From Streptomyces sp. NBC_01262 (GTDB lineage Bacteria > Actinomycetota > Actinomycetes > Streptomycetales > Streptomycetaceae), in contig NZ_CP108462.1 in assembly GCF_036226365.1 (NCBI RefSeq), forward strand, positions 6,542,501 to 6,606,500: a stretch of 64,000 bases of DNA, given 5' to 3'. Every line of letters starts with the position of its first letter. Positions within the stretch are counted from its first letter, which is position 1. Below the pieces are notes generated by a model. It was not told the DNA's origin, did not search any database, and saw only the letters and a list, made by a program, of their open reading frames with translations. Below, piece by piece: positions 1-8,186 of the stretch. The translations under genes were made by a program, and so were the position numbers.

Positions 1-253
1 CCCCGTCCACCGACGGGTCCGCGAGCACCTCGTGCACCGTGCGCAGCAGCTCAAGCTGCTGCGCCGTCGTCAGCTGCGAGCTGTTCACCGTGAACAGGTC
101 CCGGACGCTCACCTCCACGCCGTCGGGCAGCGCGGTCCCCGCGAGCACCTCGCCGCCGGCGGCCTCCGCCGCGTACCCGGTGCCCTGCCAGCGGCTGGCT
201 ATGGTCCCGCCGGTGCCGATCACGACGACGCGCTTCACGCTTCCCTTGCTCAT
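1..253 (-). CDS. L-asparaginase, 5' part only (runs off the window)
   Basis: Reading leftwards from the ATG at 253-251, the frame stays open to the window edge (84 codons). Residues 13-20 read GTGGTIAS, the N-terminal signature of type I/II asparaginases; the second Thr (T17) is the expected nucleophile. A second family-like segment, VNSSQLT, lies near residues 60-66, where these enzymes bind substrate. The enzyme would hydrolyse L-asparagine to aspartate and ammonia. No signal peptide is visible, so a cytoplasmic form is likely. The gene is divergent from an Lrp/AsnC regulator 82 bp away, which suggests amino-acid-responsive control. The rest of the protein, including the second catalytic Thr/Lys region, lies outside the window. 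Confidence 0.85.
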   Translation of the reverse strand, partial: MSKGSVKRVVVIGTGGTIASRWQGTGYAAEAAGGEVLAGTALPDGVEVSVRDLFTVNSSQLTTAQQLELLRTVHEVLADPSVDG

Positions 254-280
254 ACAACAAGGATATGTGACAAGTCGAGC

Positions 281-295
281 GATTTGCTGCCAATC
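281..295. promoter_or_regulatory. inverted repeat between asparaginase and lrp, candidate Lrp-type operator
   Basis: GATT at 281-284 and AATC at 292-295 form an inverted repeat separated by 7 bases. It lies in the only divergent control region shared by the asparaginase and Lrp genes. Lrp/AsnC proteins often bind short AT-rich dyads beside their own gene. The assignment is by position and symmetry only. Confidence 0.3.
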
Positions 296-323
296 TAAGC
301 GCGTAGAGTTCCGATCTGTGGTG

Positions 324-329
324 GATACT
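324..329 (+). promoter_or_regulatory. -10 element (GATACT) for a leaderless lrp mRNA
   Basis: GATACT is followed by exactly six bases and then the ATG of the Lrp gene, with no Shine-Dalgarno sequence between. The same -10/N6/start geometry occurs at valS, folC and the TnpB/RHH pair in this window. It predicts transcription starting at the A of the start codon. Confidence 0.5.
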
Positions 330-335
330 GCCCCC

Positions 336-788
336 ATGGACGCCATCGACAGAGCAATCTTGCGCGAACTCCAGGCCGACGGCCGCCTCACCAACCAGGA
401 ACTCGCCGCCCGCGTCGGCCTCACCCCCTCCCCCTGCCTCCGCCGCGTCCGCCAGCTCGAAGAGGACGGCGTCATCCGCGGCTACCGAGCCGTCGTCGAC
501 CCGGTCTCCGTCCGTCGCGGCTTCGAGGTGTTCGTCACCGTCGAGGTCCGCAACGACCGGGACTCCGTCGACGCCTTCGAAACCGCGCTCCAAGCCATCC
601 CCGACATCGTCGAGGCCTACCGCCTCTACGGCACCCCCGGCTGCCTGCTGCGCGTCGCCGTTGCCGACTCCGCCGCCTTCGAGCGCTTCTGGCACGACAC
701 CCTCATCACCCTGCCCGGAGTCAATGACGTCAACTCCCAGCTCGTCATGACGCGCATCAAGTCCCCGGAAGGCGTCCCCGTCGCCTGA
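336..788 (+). CDS. Lrp/AsnC family transcriptional regulator
   Basis: This 150-residue protein has the normal Lrp/AsnC length and layout. An N-terminal winged helix-turn-helix spans about residues 2-50 (DAIDRAILRELQADGR, then RLTNQELAARVGLTPSPCLRRVRQLEEDG). A C-terminal RAM/effector-binding domain follows at about 62-145. The ATG at 336 was chosen because it opens exactly at the conserved D-x-D/I-R-x-IL start of the family and sits six bases after a -10-like GATACT. Upstream in-frame codons would add unrelated sequence. The gene is divergent from an L-asparaginase gene, a plausible target. The ligand cannot be read from sequence. Confidence 0.92.
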   Translation: MDAIDRAILRELQADGRLTNQELAARVGLTPSPCLRRVRQLEEDGVIRGYRAVVDPVSVRRGFEVFVTVEVRNDRDSVDAFETALQAIPDIVEAYRLYGTPGCLLRVAVADSAAFERFWHDTLITLPGVNDVNSQLVMTRIKSPEGVPVA

Positions 789-806
789 CGCCCCTACGCC
801 CTGCCC

Positions 807-1175
807 CTACGTCTGCCCCCGCCCCAGCGCCTCCCGCACGGCCTCCTCGCTGCGCCCCACCACCGCCGACCCGTCCTCCGCCGTGATGATCGGCCGCTGG
901 ATCAGCCGCGGATGCCCCGCCAACGCCCCGATCCACCGCTCCCGCTCGCCCGCCTCCCGCGGCCAGTCCTTCACCCCCAGCTCCTTCGCCTCCGCCTCCT
1001 GCGTACGCACGATGTCCCACGGCTCCAGCCCCAGCCGCCCCAGTACCGCCCGCAACTCCTCCGCACTCGGCGGATCCTCCAGATACCGCCGCACGGTGTA
1101 GGCCGCGCCTTCCTCGTCCAGCAGCTTTACGGCGGCCCGGCACTTCGAGCAGGCGGGATTGATCCAGATCTCCAT
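807..1175 (-). CDS. ArsC/Spx-like thioredoxin-fold protein (arsenate reductase family)
   Basis: The 122-residue protein starts MEIWINPACSKCR. This is the beta1/loop of the ArsC family, with Cys9 and Cys12 in a CSKC redox pair. The later RPI segment (QRPIIT, about residues 95-100) is the conserved cis-Pro/Arg region of the fold. True ArsC enzymes reduce arsenate through glutaredoxin or thioredoxin, but many family members have no proven arsenate activity and there is no ars operon here. The start at 1175 is preferred over the ATG three codons upstream because it begins right at the first beta strand. The gene converges on lrp. Confidence 0.8.
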   Translation of the reverse strand: MEIWINPACSKCRAAVKLLDEEGAAYTVRRYLEDPPSAEELRAVLGRLGLEPWDIVRTQEAEAKELGVKDWPREAGERERWIGALAGHPRLIQRPIITAEDGSAVVGRSEEAVREALGRGQT

Positions 1176-1185
1176 GCCACGCACC

Positions 1186-1407
1186 TTAGGACGGCTGCGC
1201 GATGCGGCCCGCCCTTACGCCCACCATGAACGCGGCCCAGGAACCAACGGGGAAGACCAGAGCGGGGCCTTCCGGAGCCTTGCTGTCACGGACGGGGACG
1301 ATGCCGGGGAGCCCGTCGGCGACCTCGACGCAGCTGCCGCCCTCGCCGTCGCTGTAGCTGCTCTTGCGCCACTGCGCGGTGCTCAGGTCGTGCTCGGTGG
1401 TACGCAT
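1186..1407 (-). CDS. DUF397 domain protein
   Basis: This 73-residue protein has the DUF397 pattern: WRKSSYS near the N-terminus, SCVEVA in the middle, then VPVRDSK and WAAF near the end. DUF397 proteins are actinobacterial small proteins almost always encoded next to XRE/DUF5753 regulators; in the whiJ family they act as partner or antagonist of the regulator. Its start lies inside the 3' end of the upstream XRE gene (25 bp overlap), so the two are translationally coupled. Confidence 0.9.
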   Translation of the reverse strand: MRTTEHDLSTAQWRKSSYSDGEGGSCVEVADGLPGIVPVRDSKAPEGPALVFPVGSWAAFMVGVRAGRIAQPS

Positions 1408-2231
1408 GGTGCGCAGTCCTCCATCGCCGATTCGATCAGGGCGAGGGACGCCTTCTGCGGGAGCGCGGCGGCCCTGACGAGATCGTATGACAGTTGGACC
1501 TTGGCGACGAGAGCCGGATCTTCGATCAGATTGCCCGTCTGCGGCCCCTCGACATACGCCACCGGCGGGGCATCCTCGAAGGCCATGAGCGTGGTCATCC
1601 CATTGAGCGCCGGCACCCCGCACGAGAACGGCAGCACCTGCACAATGACCCGCTCCCGGCGCACCAGATCCACGATGTGCCCCAGCTGTTCCCGCATGAC
1701 AGCAGGTCCGCCCACCGGCCGCCGGATGACGTTCTCGTCCAGGACGAACCACAACAGGGGCTCGGTTGGGTCCTCCAGCTTCGCGGCGCGGCCCGTACGA
1801 GCCGCGATCAGCTCCTCGATCCGCTCCGCCCTCGCCACCGGCTGGGCCGCCCGGAACACCGCCCGCGCGTACGCCGCCATCTGCAACAGCCCCGGCACGA
1901 ACATCGACGCGTACTCGCAGATGCTCCGTGCCATCGCCTCCAGCTCGGCCGCCGCCTCGAATTTCTCCGCATGCCGCGACACCTTGTGCACCATCCGGCA
2001 CAGCCGCGAGAAATGCTCACCCGTCCCGAAGATCTCGTCCAACTGCTTGGCCATATCGAGCTGCGGCCTGCGCGTGGCCGCCTCCAACTGCCCGATGTAC
2101 GCCCCCGAGCAGTACAGCCGCTCGCCGAGCCTGTCCTGCGACAGCCCGGCCTCCTCCCGCTTGAGGCGCAGCTCCGCACCGTAGAACGCCCTCGGTGACG
2201 CGTACGGATCCAGGTCCTTGGGATATGCCAC
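1383..2231 (-). CDS. XRE-family regulator with C-terminal DUF5753
   Basis: The 282-residue protein has an N-terminal HTH at about residues 20-56 (LRLKREEAGLSQDRLGERL, then a recognition helix ending QLEAATRRP). A long DUF5753 region follows, with the typical segments FVPGLLQ, AYARA and VLDENVIRRPVGG, and the mid-domain VQVLPF. The GTG at 2231 was chosen because a GGAAAGG ribosome site lies 10 bases before it and the frame upstream has no better start. Together with the overlapping DUF397 gene it forms a whiJ-like regulatory pair. Two small genes diverge from it on the other side. Confidence 0.9.
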   Translation of the reverse strand: MAYPKDLDPYASPRAFYGAELRLKREEAGLSQDRLGERLYCSGAYIGQLEAATRRPQLDMAKQLDEIFGTGEHFSRLCRMVHKVSRHAEKFEAAAELEAMARSICEYASMFVPGLLQMAAYARAVFRAAQPVARAERIEELIAARTGRAAKLEDPTEPLLWFVLDENVIRRPVGGPAVMREQLGHIVDLVRRERVIVQVLPFSCGVPALNGMTTLMAFEDAPPVAYVEGPQTGNLIEDPALVAKVQLSYDLVRAAALPQKASLALIESAMEDCAPCVPPSTT

Positions 2232-2350
2232 GGGCAGCGCACCTTTCCGGCATCGCGGTTGTTGAGCCCCGCCTCCTGTCAACGGTATCTCCGGAGGGCA
2301 ACGCTATGTACACCGAACGTAATTGACGACGAGCGAGCGAGGCAGCCCCG

Positions 2351-2611
2351 GTGCAGACCAGACGACAACACGAGTTGACGAGCCAGGACAGTGATGGCGG
2401 CCCGTGCGCCCCCTCGCTGGGCACCCTCGCCGTGGACACCGACCGCGACCGCGTCGGCGTGGTCACCGGCTGGGACGGCCGCCAGGTGACCCTCAGGCCC
2501 CTGGCCGGCGGCCAGGAGTGGCAGGCCTCGGCCTTCCGCCCGGCCGACGCCAACGACGAACTCCGGGCCCGCGTGGCCGAAGCGAACGCCGCCGGCCGGT
2601 GGTTCCGATGA
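2351..2611 (+). CDS. small hypothetical protein next to the XRE/DUF397 unit
   Basis: The frame of 86 residues starts at a GTG and overlaps the next gene by ATGA, so it looks like a real translated gene. The middle segment (LAVDTDRDRVGVVTGWDGRQVTLRPLAGG) looks like a short beta-rich, SH3-like fold; the protein ends in GRWFR. Small proteins of this kind are common beside XRE/DUF397 pairs in Streptomyces. No function can be assigned. Confidence 0.6.
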   Translation: MQTRRQHELTSQDSDGGPCAPSLGTLAVDTDRDRVGVVTGWDGRQVTLRPLAGGQEWQASAFRPADANDELRARVAEANAAGRWFR

Positions 2612-2880
2612 GCCCGCCCCCGCGAACAGCCATCCGCGCCGCCGAATGGACCCTGCGCGTAGAGACGGCCGAAGGCGCCCCGCAGGCCATCCACTCAGCG
2701 CTCTGCATCACCTGCGGCGCCGAATCCCCCGCCACCGACGACACCCGGCTCCCCACCGAGATCTGGACCCTCAAGCACACCGGCCTCAACCCCTCACACC
2801 GCCAGTTCCAGCACCGGACCCTGGGCTTCTGGCGCGTCGACCCGGCGCCCGGCAATCCCTACGCGGAGCGCAGTTCGTAG
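2608..2880 (+). CDS. small Cys-containing Streptomyces protein (DUF7848-like)
   Basis: This 90-residue protein begins at an ATG that overlaps the previous stop codon by four bases. It contains a CITCGAES segment, then LKHTGLNPSHRQF and a C-terminal FWRVDPAPGNP. From memory this C-x2-C plus H-T-G-x-N-P-x-H pattern matches a Streptomyces family annotated as DUF7848, found beside XRE/DUF397 genes. The cysteines and histidines suggest a small metal-binding fold. The family name is recalled, not searched. Confidence 0.6.
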   Translation: MSPPPRTAIRAAEWTLRVETAEGAPQAIHSALCITCGAESPATDDTRLPTEIWTLKHTGLNPSHRQFQHRTLGFWRVDPAPGNPYAERSS

Positions 2881-2903
2881 GCCGGTCGGCCCAGGCGGAA
2901 CAC

Positions 2904-3305
2904 TCACCAGTCCCGCCACTCATCGGTGATCTCATGCGCGCCGATACCGTTCCTCGCGGCGAGCGCGGGTATGTCGATGCCGTGCTCCTCCAGCGTCCCG
3001 TCGATGAACTCACACAACTCCTCACGCTCCCCGGTCTCGTAACCCCCGCCCCCGTGTTCGTCGTTGATCGCGTTGAGTGCCAGGACAGCCCGTCTGACGA
3101 CCCCCAAGACCTCATCGTCGGAAGGAGTGCGCAGCGCCAGCACCTCAGCCTCGAAAGACCCCAACGCCGTATCCGTGGCCTGCAGCAAGGACTCGGGAAA
3201 GAGCCGAGCCAGGAAGGCCTCCTCCGGCGCCCGGGTGCCGCACGCAACCTCCCGGGCTTCCTCCGCGACACTGTCCCGCCAGTGATCTGATGGCTTGATC
3301 GTCAT
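2904..3305 (-). CDS. conserved hypothetical acidic protein, 133 residues
   Basis: The protein is acidic and appears mostly helical, with no membrane segment, signal peptide or catalytic motif. It starts MTIKPSDHWRDSV and ends ITDEWRDW. The composition is normal for a Streptomyces gene and the frame is uninterrupted, but I do not recognise a family. It converges on the small gene ending at 2880. It could be an immunity-type or regulatory protein; the sequence does not decide. Confidence 0.6.
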   Translation of the reverse strand: MTIKPSDHWRDSVAEEAREVACGTRAPEEAFLARLFPESLLQATDTALGSFEAEVLALRTPSDDEVLGVVRRAVLALNAINDEHGGGGYETGEREELCEFIDGTLEEHGIDIPALAARNGIGAHEITDEWRDW

Positions 3306-3632
3306 GCCGCGACCGTAGTCCGGCCCACTGACAATCCGGTCCGGCGGCAGGGGCAGTCAGTGCTGTGACCTGCGGCCGAGGAGGCAACCTGGCGCAGGGG
3401 AGAGCGGCAGGTCAGGATTGCGGAGTTCGCTACGAGGGTGAGAAGCATGCGGGGGTGGGGCAGATGCTTTGGTATGTGCTGGCGCCAAGCGCTCTGATGT
3501 CAGTGCTTGCGGCGGTGGGCGGAGTCGCCGCAGTATCACGCGGTCATGGAGGTGGCCGCGGGTCCCCAGCCACCGAGGTCGCGGCGGGTTATGGGGTCTC
3601 GCGGAACGAGGCGACGTCACGAATGCCGGCGG
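3306..3632. other. gap without a convincing gene
   Basis: About 330 bases separate two minus-strand genes. A short plus-strand frame from the ATG at 3464 encodes one hydrophobic stretch (MLWYVLAPSALMSVLAAVGG) and then low-complexity arginine-rich sequence that runs over the 3' end of the next gene. There is no good ribosome site before it. It may be a decayed small membrane protein. Nothing else was recognised. Confidence 0.4.
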
Positions 3633-4295
3633 CTATGACCCGAACTTCGTCCATTGCCCTTCGGAGATCACTTCGACGGAGCCGTCGACGACCTTGATGG
3701 CCGTTTGTTCGTCGATGGCGTAGGCCGGGACGCCGATGTCGGCGGCCCACCGCTCTGCGTCAGCCAGGGTGTTCTGCGGGAAAGCGTCCAGGTGCGGGAA
3801 GATCGAGAAGTCGACGACTCCCAGGGTGCGGTCGTCCGGCGCGGACGGCCACTCGACGAAGTACGCTCCGATCCGGGGTGTCATCACCATGCTTCCGGCA
3901 CTCACTCCCACCCAGACCGTGTCGGGCAGCGAAGGCAGCAGATCGGCCAGCCCGGATTCCCGCATCCAGTGGCACAGATAGGTCGCGTCGCCGCCGTCGA
4001 CCAGGAGCACGTCGGCCTCCCGGATCCAGGGGACGTATCGCTCGGCGCCGATGGTGGGCAGTGCGGTGAGTTCGAGGACGCCGAGCGACGCCCAGCCCAG
4101 GCCGGACAGGTGCTGCCACGTGGGCTCGGCGGCTACGAAGCCCCGCACCGATGTCGGACCGCACATCGGGTGACCCCACTGTGCTGTCGGGACGCAGAGG
4201 GCGTGGCACTCGGCGATCGGCTTGCCGAGAAGCTGCACGAGCGCCGAGTGGATGCTCGGGTTCGTGACGCCGCCTGACGTAAGCAGGAGCTTCAA
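3633..4295 (-). CDS. peptidase E-like protein (family S51)
   Basis: The product begins LKLLLTSGGVTNPSI, the opening of dipeptidase E proteins. It carries the nucleophile elbow GVSAGSMVMTP in the middle and a preceding DVLLVDGGDATYL segment, all in S51 order. The family cleaves Asp-Xaa dipeptides in the cytoplasm. I start at the TTG at 4295 (220 residues) because GGAGG lies four bases upstream and the protein then begins at beta strand 1. The frame stays open to an ATG at 4361. The gene lies next to an integrase remnant and may have come with that element. Confidence 0.8.
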   Translation of the reverse strand: MKLLLTSGGVTNPSIHSALVQLLGKPIAECHALCVPTAQWGHPMCGPTSVRGFVAAEPTWQHLSGLGWASLGVLELTALPTIGAERYVPWIREADVLLVDGGDATYLCHWMRESGLADLLPSLPDTVWVGVSAGSMVMTPRIGAYFVEWPSAPDDRTLGVVDFSIFPHLDAFPQNTLADAERWAADIGVPAYAIDEQTAIKVVDGSVEVISEGQWTKFGS

Positions 4296-4557
4296 GGTGC
4301 CTCCAAATTCGCGCGCGGAAGGTGGACGTACCTGAAGACCTGGGACTGTGCTGGAACTCATCGTAGTTCGGCAACCTCTTCAGAGGTCCCTCAGGTCGCC
4401 GGGCTCGACTGCTTGCGACGGGAATCCGTCAAAGCTCAACTCAACCTGGACACAGGTCGCTGGGTCACTCGGTCGCCGGGTCGACGAGCATCGGTGCCGA
4501 ACGTGCGGCGGATGCAGAAGACATGCAGGCCGGGCTCGCTGTGCAGCGACTGGGTCT

Positions 4558-4690
4558 CGGCTCCGCGTGGTGGGATCGGTAGCACGGCCCGTGCGGCGCT
4601 GATCTATCAGCACGCCAATCAGGCCCGCGAACGCGAGATCGCCGACTCGATCGACGCCACACGCGACGGGCATGGACGGCTGATCCGGCC
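4558..4690 (+). pseudogene. remnant of a tyrosine-type integrase (C-terminal end)
   Basis: The plus frame contains STARAALIYQHANQARERE followed by IADSID. This matches the end of actinobacterial tyrosine recombinases, where the Tyr of I/LYQHA is the catalytic tyrosine. The upstream RxxR/HxLRH part of the catalytic domain is not present in this or any other frame nearby, so only the last 40 or so codons survive. It lies about 60 bp from the 3' end of tRNA-Gly, with a terminator hairpin between. That is the usual layout of an element integrated at a tRNA gene. Confidence 0.75.
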
Positions 4691-4701
4691 CGTCAATGAC
4701 A

Positions 4702-4742
4702 AAGGCCCAGGTCAAGGGGATTCGCTCCCTGACCTAGGCCTT
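4702..4742. terminator. inverted repeat between integrase remnant and tRNA-Gly
   Basis: AAGGCC at 4702-4707 followed by AGGTCA pairs with TGACCT and GGCCTT ending at 4742, around a loop of about 14 bases. It is a strong hairpin that can end transcripts from either side, and hairpins of this type commonly follow integrase genes. Confidence 0.7.
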
Positions 4743-4752
4743 CGTCATGCAG

Positions 4753-4823
4753 AGCGGGCGACGGGAATCGAACCCGCGTAGCTAGTTTGGAAGACTAGGG
4801 CTCTACCATTGAGCTACGCCCGC
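4753..4823 (-). tRNA. tRNA-Gly (anticodon TCC)
   Basis: The minus strand folds as a full cloverleaf: acceptor GCGGGCG/CGCCCGC, D-arm GCTC/GAGC, anticodon loop CTTCCAA giving TCC, and T-arm GCGGG-TTCGATT-CCCGT. CCA is not encoded. The 3' end faces an integrase remnant, so this gene probably serves as an attachment site. Confidence 0.95.
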
Positions 4824-4935
4824 AACGGCCAGTCATTCTGGCACACGCATCGTAGCCGATCGAGCCGGTTGTCGTTGACGCGGATATATGGGCAGCCAGG
4901 GTGTGCGGAGGCATGTACTCTACGTGTCGCACTGA

Positions 4936-5012
4936 CGGGGTGTGGCGCAGCTTGGTAGCGCGTCCGCTTTGGGAGCGGAAGGTCGTCGGTTCGAATCCGG
5001 CCACCCCGACCA
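4936..5012 (+). tRNA. tRNA-Pro (anticodon TGG), CCA encoded
   Basis: Acceptor CGGGGTG pairs with CACCCCG at 5002-5008. The anticodon loop TTTGGGA gives TGG, and the T-loop reads GGTTCGAATCC. The discriminator A at 5009 is followed by an encoded CCA at 5010-5012. Confidence 0.95.
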
Positions 5013-5226
5013 GTAGGACCAGTAGGGACCGGACCGGTCCAGTAATGAGCCGGGGCTGTTCTCGGGCGCGGCCGGGGGCGGCGGCGTGGTACCGGTAGGA
5101 TGGGTCGTCGGCCCCCGGTGTACGGCACGCGCACAGTGTGACCGGTAGATCGAGATCGCAAGGGAATGTGATCGGGATCGGCGCCGGAGAGCCCCCATCA
5201 ACGTAAAGCCCCAAGGAGACCCAACC

Positions 5227-6609
5227 GTGAAGAGCGCCGTCGAGACTCTGAACCCGACCCGGGTTCGACTCACTGTCGAGGTGCCCTTCGAGGAGCTCAA
5301 GCCCAGCCTCGACGCGGCGTACAAAAAGATCAACCAGCAGGTGTCGGTGCCGGGCTTCCGTAAGGGCAAGATCCCTGCGCGCGTCATCGACCAGCGGTTC
5401 GGCCGTGGCGCGGTCCTCGAAGAGGCCATCAATGACGCGCTGCCGAAGTTCTACACGGAGGCGGTCAACGAGGGTGAGCTGAATGTCCTCGGTCAGCCGG
5501 ATGTGGACATCACCGAGTTCAACGACGGCAACGAGCTGAAGTTCACCGCCGAGGTGGACATCCGCCCGACGATCGAGATCCCGGACTACTCGGGCATCGA
5601 GGTCACGGTGGACGCCATCGAGATCTCGGACGAGGACGTCGACAAGTCGCTGGAGCAGCTCCGCGAGCGCTTCGCGTCGACGAGCCCGGTGGAGCGCGCG
5701 GCCGCCGAGGGCGATGTCGTGGTGGTCGACCTGGAGGCCTCGGTCGACGGCGAGGTGCTGGAGGACGGCGTCGCCAAGGGCGTCAGCTACACCATCGGCT
5801 CGGGCCAGCTGCTCGACGGGATCGACGAGGCCGTGACGGGCCTGGAGGCCGGCGGTACGGCGACCTTCACGTCGGAGCTGAAGGGCGGCTCGGCGGCCGG
5901 TCAGGACGCGTCGGTCAAGGTCGAGGTCACGGCCGTGCAGGCGCGTGAGCTGCCGGAGCTGGACGACGACTTCGCGCAGCTGGCGAGCGAGTTCGACACG
6001 CTTGAGGAGCTGCGCGCGGACAGCGTGAAGCGCCTGACGCGGATCAAGCAGTACGACCAGGCCACGCAGGCCCAGGAGAAGGTGCTCGACGCCCTCCTGG
6101 AGCTCACCGAGGTCCCGCTGCCGGAGAAGCTCCTCAAGGACGAGATCGAGACCCGTACGCACAACCTGGAGCACCACCAGTTCGAGCCGATGGGCCTGAC
6201 CTGGGAGACCTTCCTGGAGCGCGAGGGCAAGACCCGCGAGGAGTACGACGCGGAGGTCGAGGAGCAGTCCAAGAAGGGCATCAAGACCCAGTTCGTGCTC
6301 GACGAGCTGGTGTCGAAGGAGAAGCTGTCGGTCAACCAGGAGGAGCTCACCGAGCACCTCATGCGCCGTGCGGCCTCCTCCGGCATGAGCCCGGACCAGT
6401 TCGCGCAGGCGGTCGTCGAGGGCGGCCAGGTGCCGCTGCTCGTCGGTGAGGTCGCGCGCGGCAAGGCGCTGGCCGTGGTCGTGGAGGCGGCGAAGGTCGT
6501 CGACACCAACGGCGAGGTCGTCGACCTCGAGGACGACGAGGACGAGACCGGCGAGACGGTCGAGGCGGCCGCCGAGGCCGTTGCCGAGGACGAGTCCGAC
6601 GAGGCCTGA
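5227..6609 (+). CDS. tig: trigger factor, ribosome-associated chaperone and prolyl isomerase
   Basis: The 460-residue protein has the trigger factor layout. The N-terminal ribosome-binding domain carries the signature GFRKGKIP at residues 43-50, which docks on L23 at the exit tunnel. The FKBP-type PPIase domain spans about 160-245 and the helical C-terminal chaperone arms about 250-430. A very acidic tail rich in Glu and Asp ends the protein, as in other actinobacteria. The start is a GTG with AAGGAG upstream. It lies before the clp genes, the standard order, and is closed by a strong hairpin at 6632-6661. Confidence 0.97.
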   Translation: MKSAVETLNPTRVRLTVEVPFEELKPSLDAAYKKINQQVSVPGFRKGKIPARVIDQRFGRGAVLEEAINDALPKFYTEAVNEGELNVLGQPDVDITEFNDGNELKFTAEVDIRPTIEIPDYSGIEVTVDAIEISDEDVDKSLEQLRERFASTSPVERAAAEGDVVVVDLEASVDGEVLEDGVAKGVSYTIGSGQLLDGIDEAVTGLEAGGTATFTSELKGGSAAGQDASVKVEVTAVQARELPELDDDFAQLASEFDTLEELRADSVKRLTRIKQYDQATQAQEKVLDALLELTEVPLPEKLLKDEIETRTHNLEHHQFEPMGLTWETFLEREGKTREEYDAEVEEQSKKGIKTQFVLDELVSKEKLSVNQEELTEHLMRRAASSGMSPDQFAQAVVEGGQVPLLVGEVARGKALAVVVEAAKVVDTNGEVVDLEDDEDETGETVEAAAEAVAEDESDEA

Positions 6610-6631
6610 TCCTCCATGTGATGTACAGAGC

Positions 6632-6661
6632 GGGCCCGGACGTGCACACGCGTCCGGGCCC
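6632..6661. terminator. terminator after tig
   Basis: GGGCCCGGACG at 6632-6642 pairs perfectly with CGTCCGGGCCC at 6651-6661 across an 8-base loop. It separates tig from the clpP1 promoter region. Confidence 0.8.
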
Positions 6662-6687
6662 GTCCCTGTTCCCGTACCACCACCCTG

Positions 6688-6701
6688 CGCTCAGAGCGAA
6701 C
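6688..6701. promoter_or_regulatory. ClgR-type operator upstream of clpP1
   Basis: CGCTCAGAGCG at 6688-6698 matches the core of the ClgR consensus CGCYNANRGCG described in actinobacteria, and it is followed by AAC, which fits the WWS flank. It sits about 137 bp before the clpP1 start. ClgR is the known activator of clpP1P2 in Streptomyces and Corynebacterium. The site is seen; its use here is inferred. Confidence 0.7.
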
Positions 6702-6834
6702 AGTTCCGCGTAGGGGATTGCTGGGCCCCACCTGCGCGTTAGGGTCCGTAAGTACGGGGGCAGAGTGCTTTCGCTCCGCCCACGAGAAGACCCTGTGACG
6801 GCTGACGGCCGTCCGACAACGAGCAGGTGGATAC

Positions 6835-7449
6835 GTGACGCTTCCGATGCCTTCCGCCGCCGGCGAGCCGACCTTCGGTGGCCTCGGCGACCAGGTCTAC
6901 AACCGGCTGCTCAACGAGCGGATCATCTTTCTCGGCCAGGCGGTCGACGACGACATCGCCAACAAGATCACCGCGCAGCTGCTCCTCCTTGCCGCCGACC
7001 CGGACAAGGACATCTACCTCTACATCAACAGCCCCGGCGGCTCGGTGACGGCGGGCATGGCGATCTACGACACCATGCAGTTCATCCCGAACGACGTGGT
7101 CACCATCGCGATGGGCCTCGCGGCCTCGATGGGCCAGTTCCTGCTGACCGCCGGCGCCCCCGGCAAGCGCTTCGCGCTGCCGAACACCGACATCCTGATG
7201 CACCAGCCGTCGGCCGGCCTGGCCGGTTCGGCCTCGGACATCAAGATCCACGCGGAGCAGTTGCTGCGTACGAAGAAGCGGATGGCCGAGCTGATCGCCC
7301 AGCACTCCGGCCAGTCCATCGAGGCGATCACCCGTGACTCCGACCGTGACCGGTGGTTCTCCACCGAGAAGGCCAAGGAGTACGGCCTGATCGACGACGT
7401 CATCACGCACGCCGCCAATGTGCCGGGCGGCGGCGGCACCGGGGCCTGA
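6835..7449 (+). CDS. clpP1: ATP-dependent Clp protease proteolytic subunit ClpP1
   Basis: A serine peptidase subunit that forms tetradecameric barrels with ClpX or ClpC. The nucleophile Ser98 lies in GLAASMGQF and the catalytic His123 in LMHQP; an Asp around 171-175 (DSDRDRWF) completes the triad. The oxyanion segment [10 protein letters not shown] is at 65-74. The length of 204 residues is normal. Starts at 6835 (GTG) or 6847 (ATG) are both possible; the longer one is given. It is followed 58 bp later by clpP2, and the pair shares the ClgR-controlled promoter. Confidence 0.95.
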   Translation: MTLPMPSAAGEPTFGGLGDQVYNRLLNERIIFLGQAVDDDIANKITAQLLLLAADPDKDIYLYINSPGGSVTAGMAIYDTMQFIPNDVVTIAMGLAASMGQFLLTAGAPGKRFALPNTDILMHQPSAGLAGSASDIKIHAEQLLRTKKRMAELIAQHSGQSIEAITRDSDRDRWFSTEKAKEYGLIDDVITHAANVPGGGGTGA

Positions 7450-7507
7450 GATCGCCCACAGCCCCATACCCGCCTCCCAGCCCCTGCCTTTCCCCAGGAC
7501 GGTGAAC

Positions 7508-8179
7508 GTGAACACGACCCCCAGCAACATCCCCGGCGGCAGCCTCTACGACCGTATGACGCCCGCCGAGGCCCGCTACATCGTTCCGCGTTTCGTGGAG
7601 CGCACCTCGCAGGGCATCCGCGAGTACGACCCGTACGCGAAGCTCTTCGAGGAGCGGGTGATCTTCCTCGGCGTCCAGATCGACGACGCCTCCGCCAACG
7701 ACGTCATGGCGCAGCTGCTGTGCCTGGAGTCGATGGACCCCGACCGTGACATCTCGGTCTACATCAACAGCCCCGGCGGCTCCTTCACGGCTCTGACGGC
7801 AATCTACGACACGATGCAGTTCGTTAAGCCGGACATCCAGACGGTCTGCATGGGCCAGGCCGCCTCCGCCGCCGCCGTGCTGCTCGCGGCGGGCACCCCC
7901 GGCAAGCGCATGGCGCTGCCGAACGCCCGCATCCTGATCCACCAGCCGTACAGCGAGACCGGCCGCGGTCAGGTCTCCGACCTGGAGATCGCCGCGAACG
8001 AGATCCTGCGGATGCGCGCGCAGCTGGAGGACATGCTCGCCAAGCACTCCACCACCCCGCTCGACCAGATCCGGGACGACATCGAGCGCGACAAGATCCT
8101 CACCGCCGAGGGCGCGCTGACCTACGGTCTGATCGACCAGATCGTCGCCACCCGTAAGACCTCCAGCGCGGCGGTCTGA
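7508..8179 (+). CDS. clpP2: ATP-dependent Clp protease proteolytic subunit ClpP2
   Basis: The second ClpP subunit of the operon, 223 residues, with catalytic Ser120 (GQAASAAAV), His145 (LIHQP) and the [10 protein letters not shown] oxyanion loop at 87-96. In actinobacteria ClpP1 and ClpP2 assemble into a mixed barrel and clpP1P2 are normally co-transcribed, as the close spacing here suggests. Two GTG codons lie six bases apart. The one at 7508 is preferred because AGGA is then about 9 bases upstream. Confidence 0.95.
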   Translation: MNTTPSNIPGGSLYDRMTPAEARYIVPRFVERTSQGIREYDPYAKLFEERVIFLGVQIDDASANDVMAQLLCLESMDPDRDISVYINSPGGSFTALTAIYDTMQFVKPDIQTVCMGQAASAAAVLLAAGTPGKRMALPNARILIHQPYSETGRGQVSDLEIAANEILRMRAQLEDMLAKHSTTPLDQIRDDIERDKILTAEGALTYGLIDQIVATRKTSSAAV

Positions 8180-8186
8180 GGCACAA

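Noticed and set aside
807-1175. Arsenic resistance operon
   Set aside because: The ArsC-like gene stands alone, without arsR, arsB/acr3 or arsA homologues, and the family includes non-arsenate proteins.
3464-3697. Small membrane protein from the ATG at 3464
   Set aside because: Only one hydrophobic stretch, no ribosome site, and its end runs over the peptidase E gene with Arg-rich antisense-like sequence.
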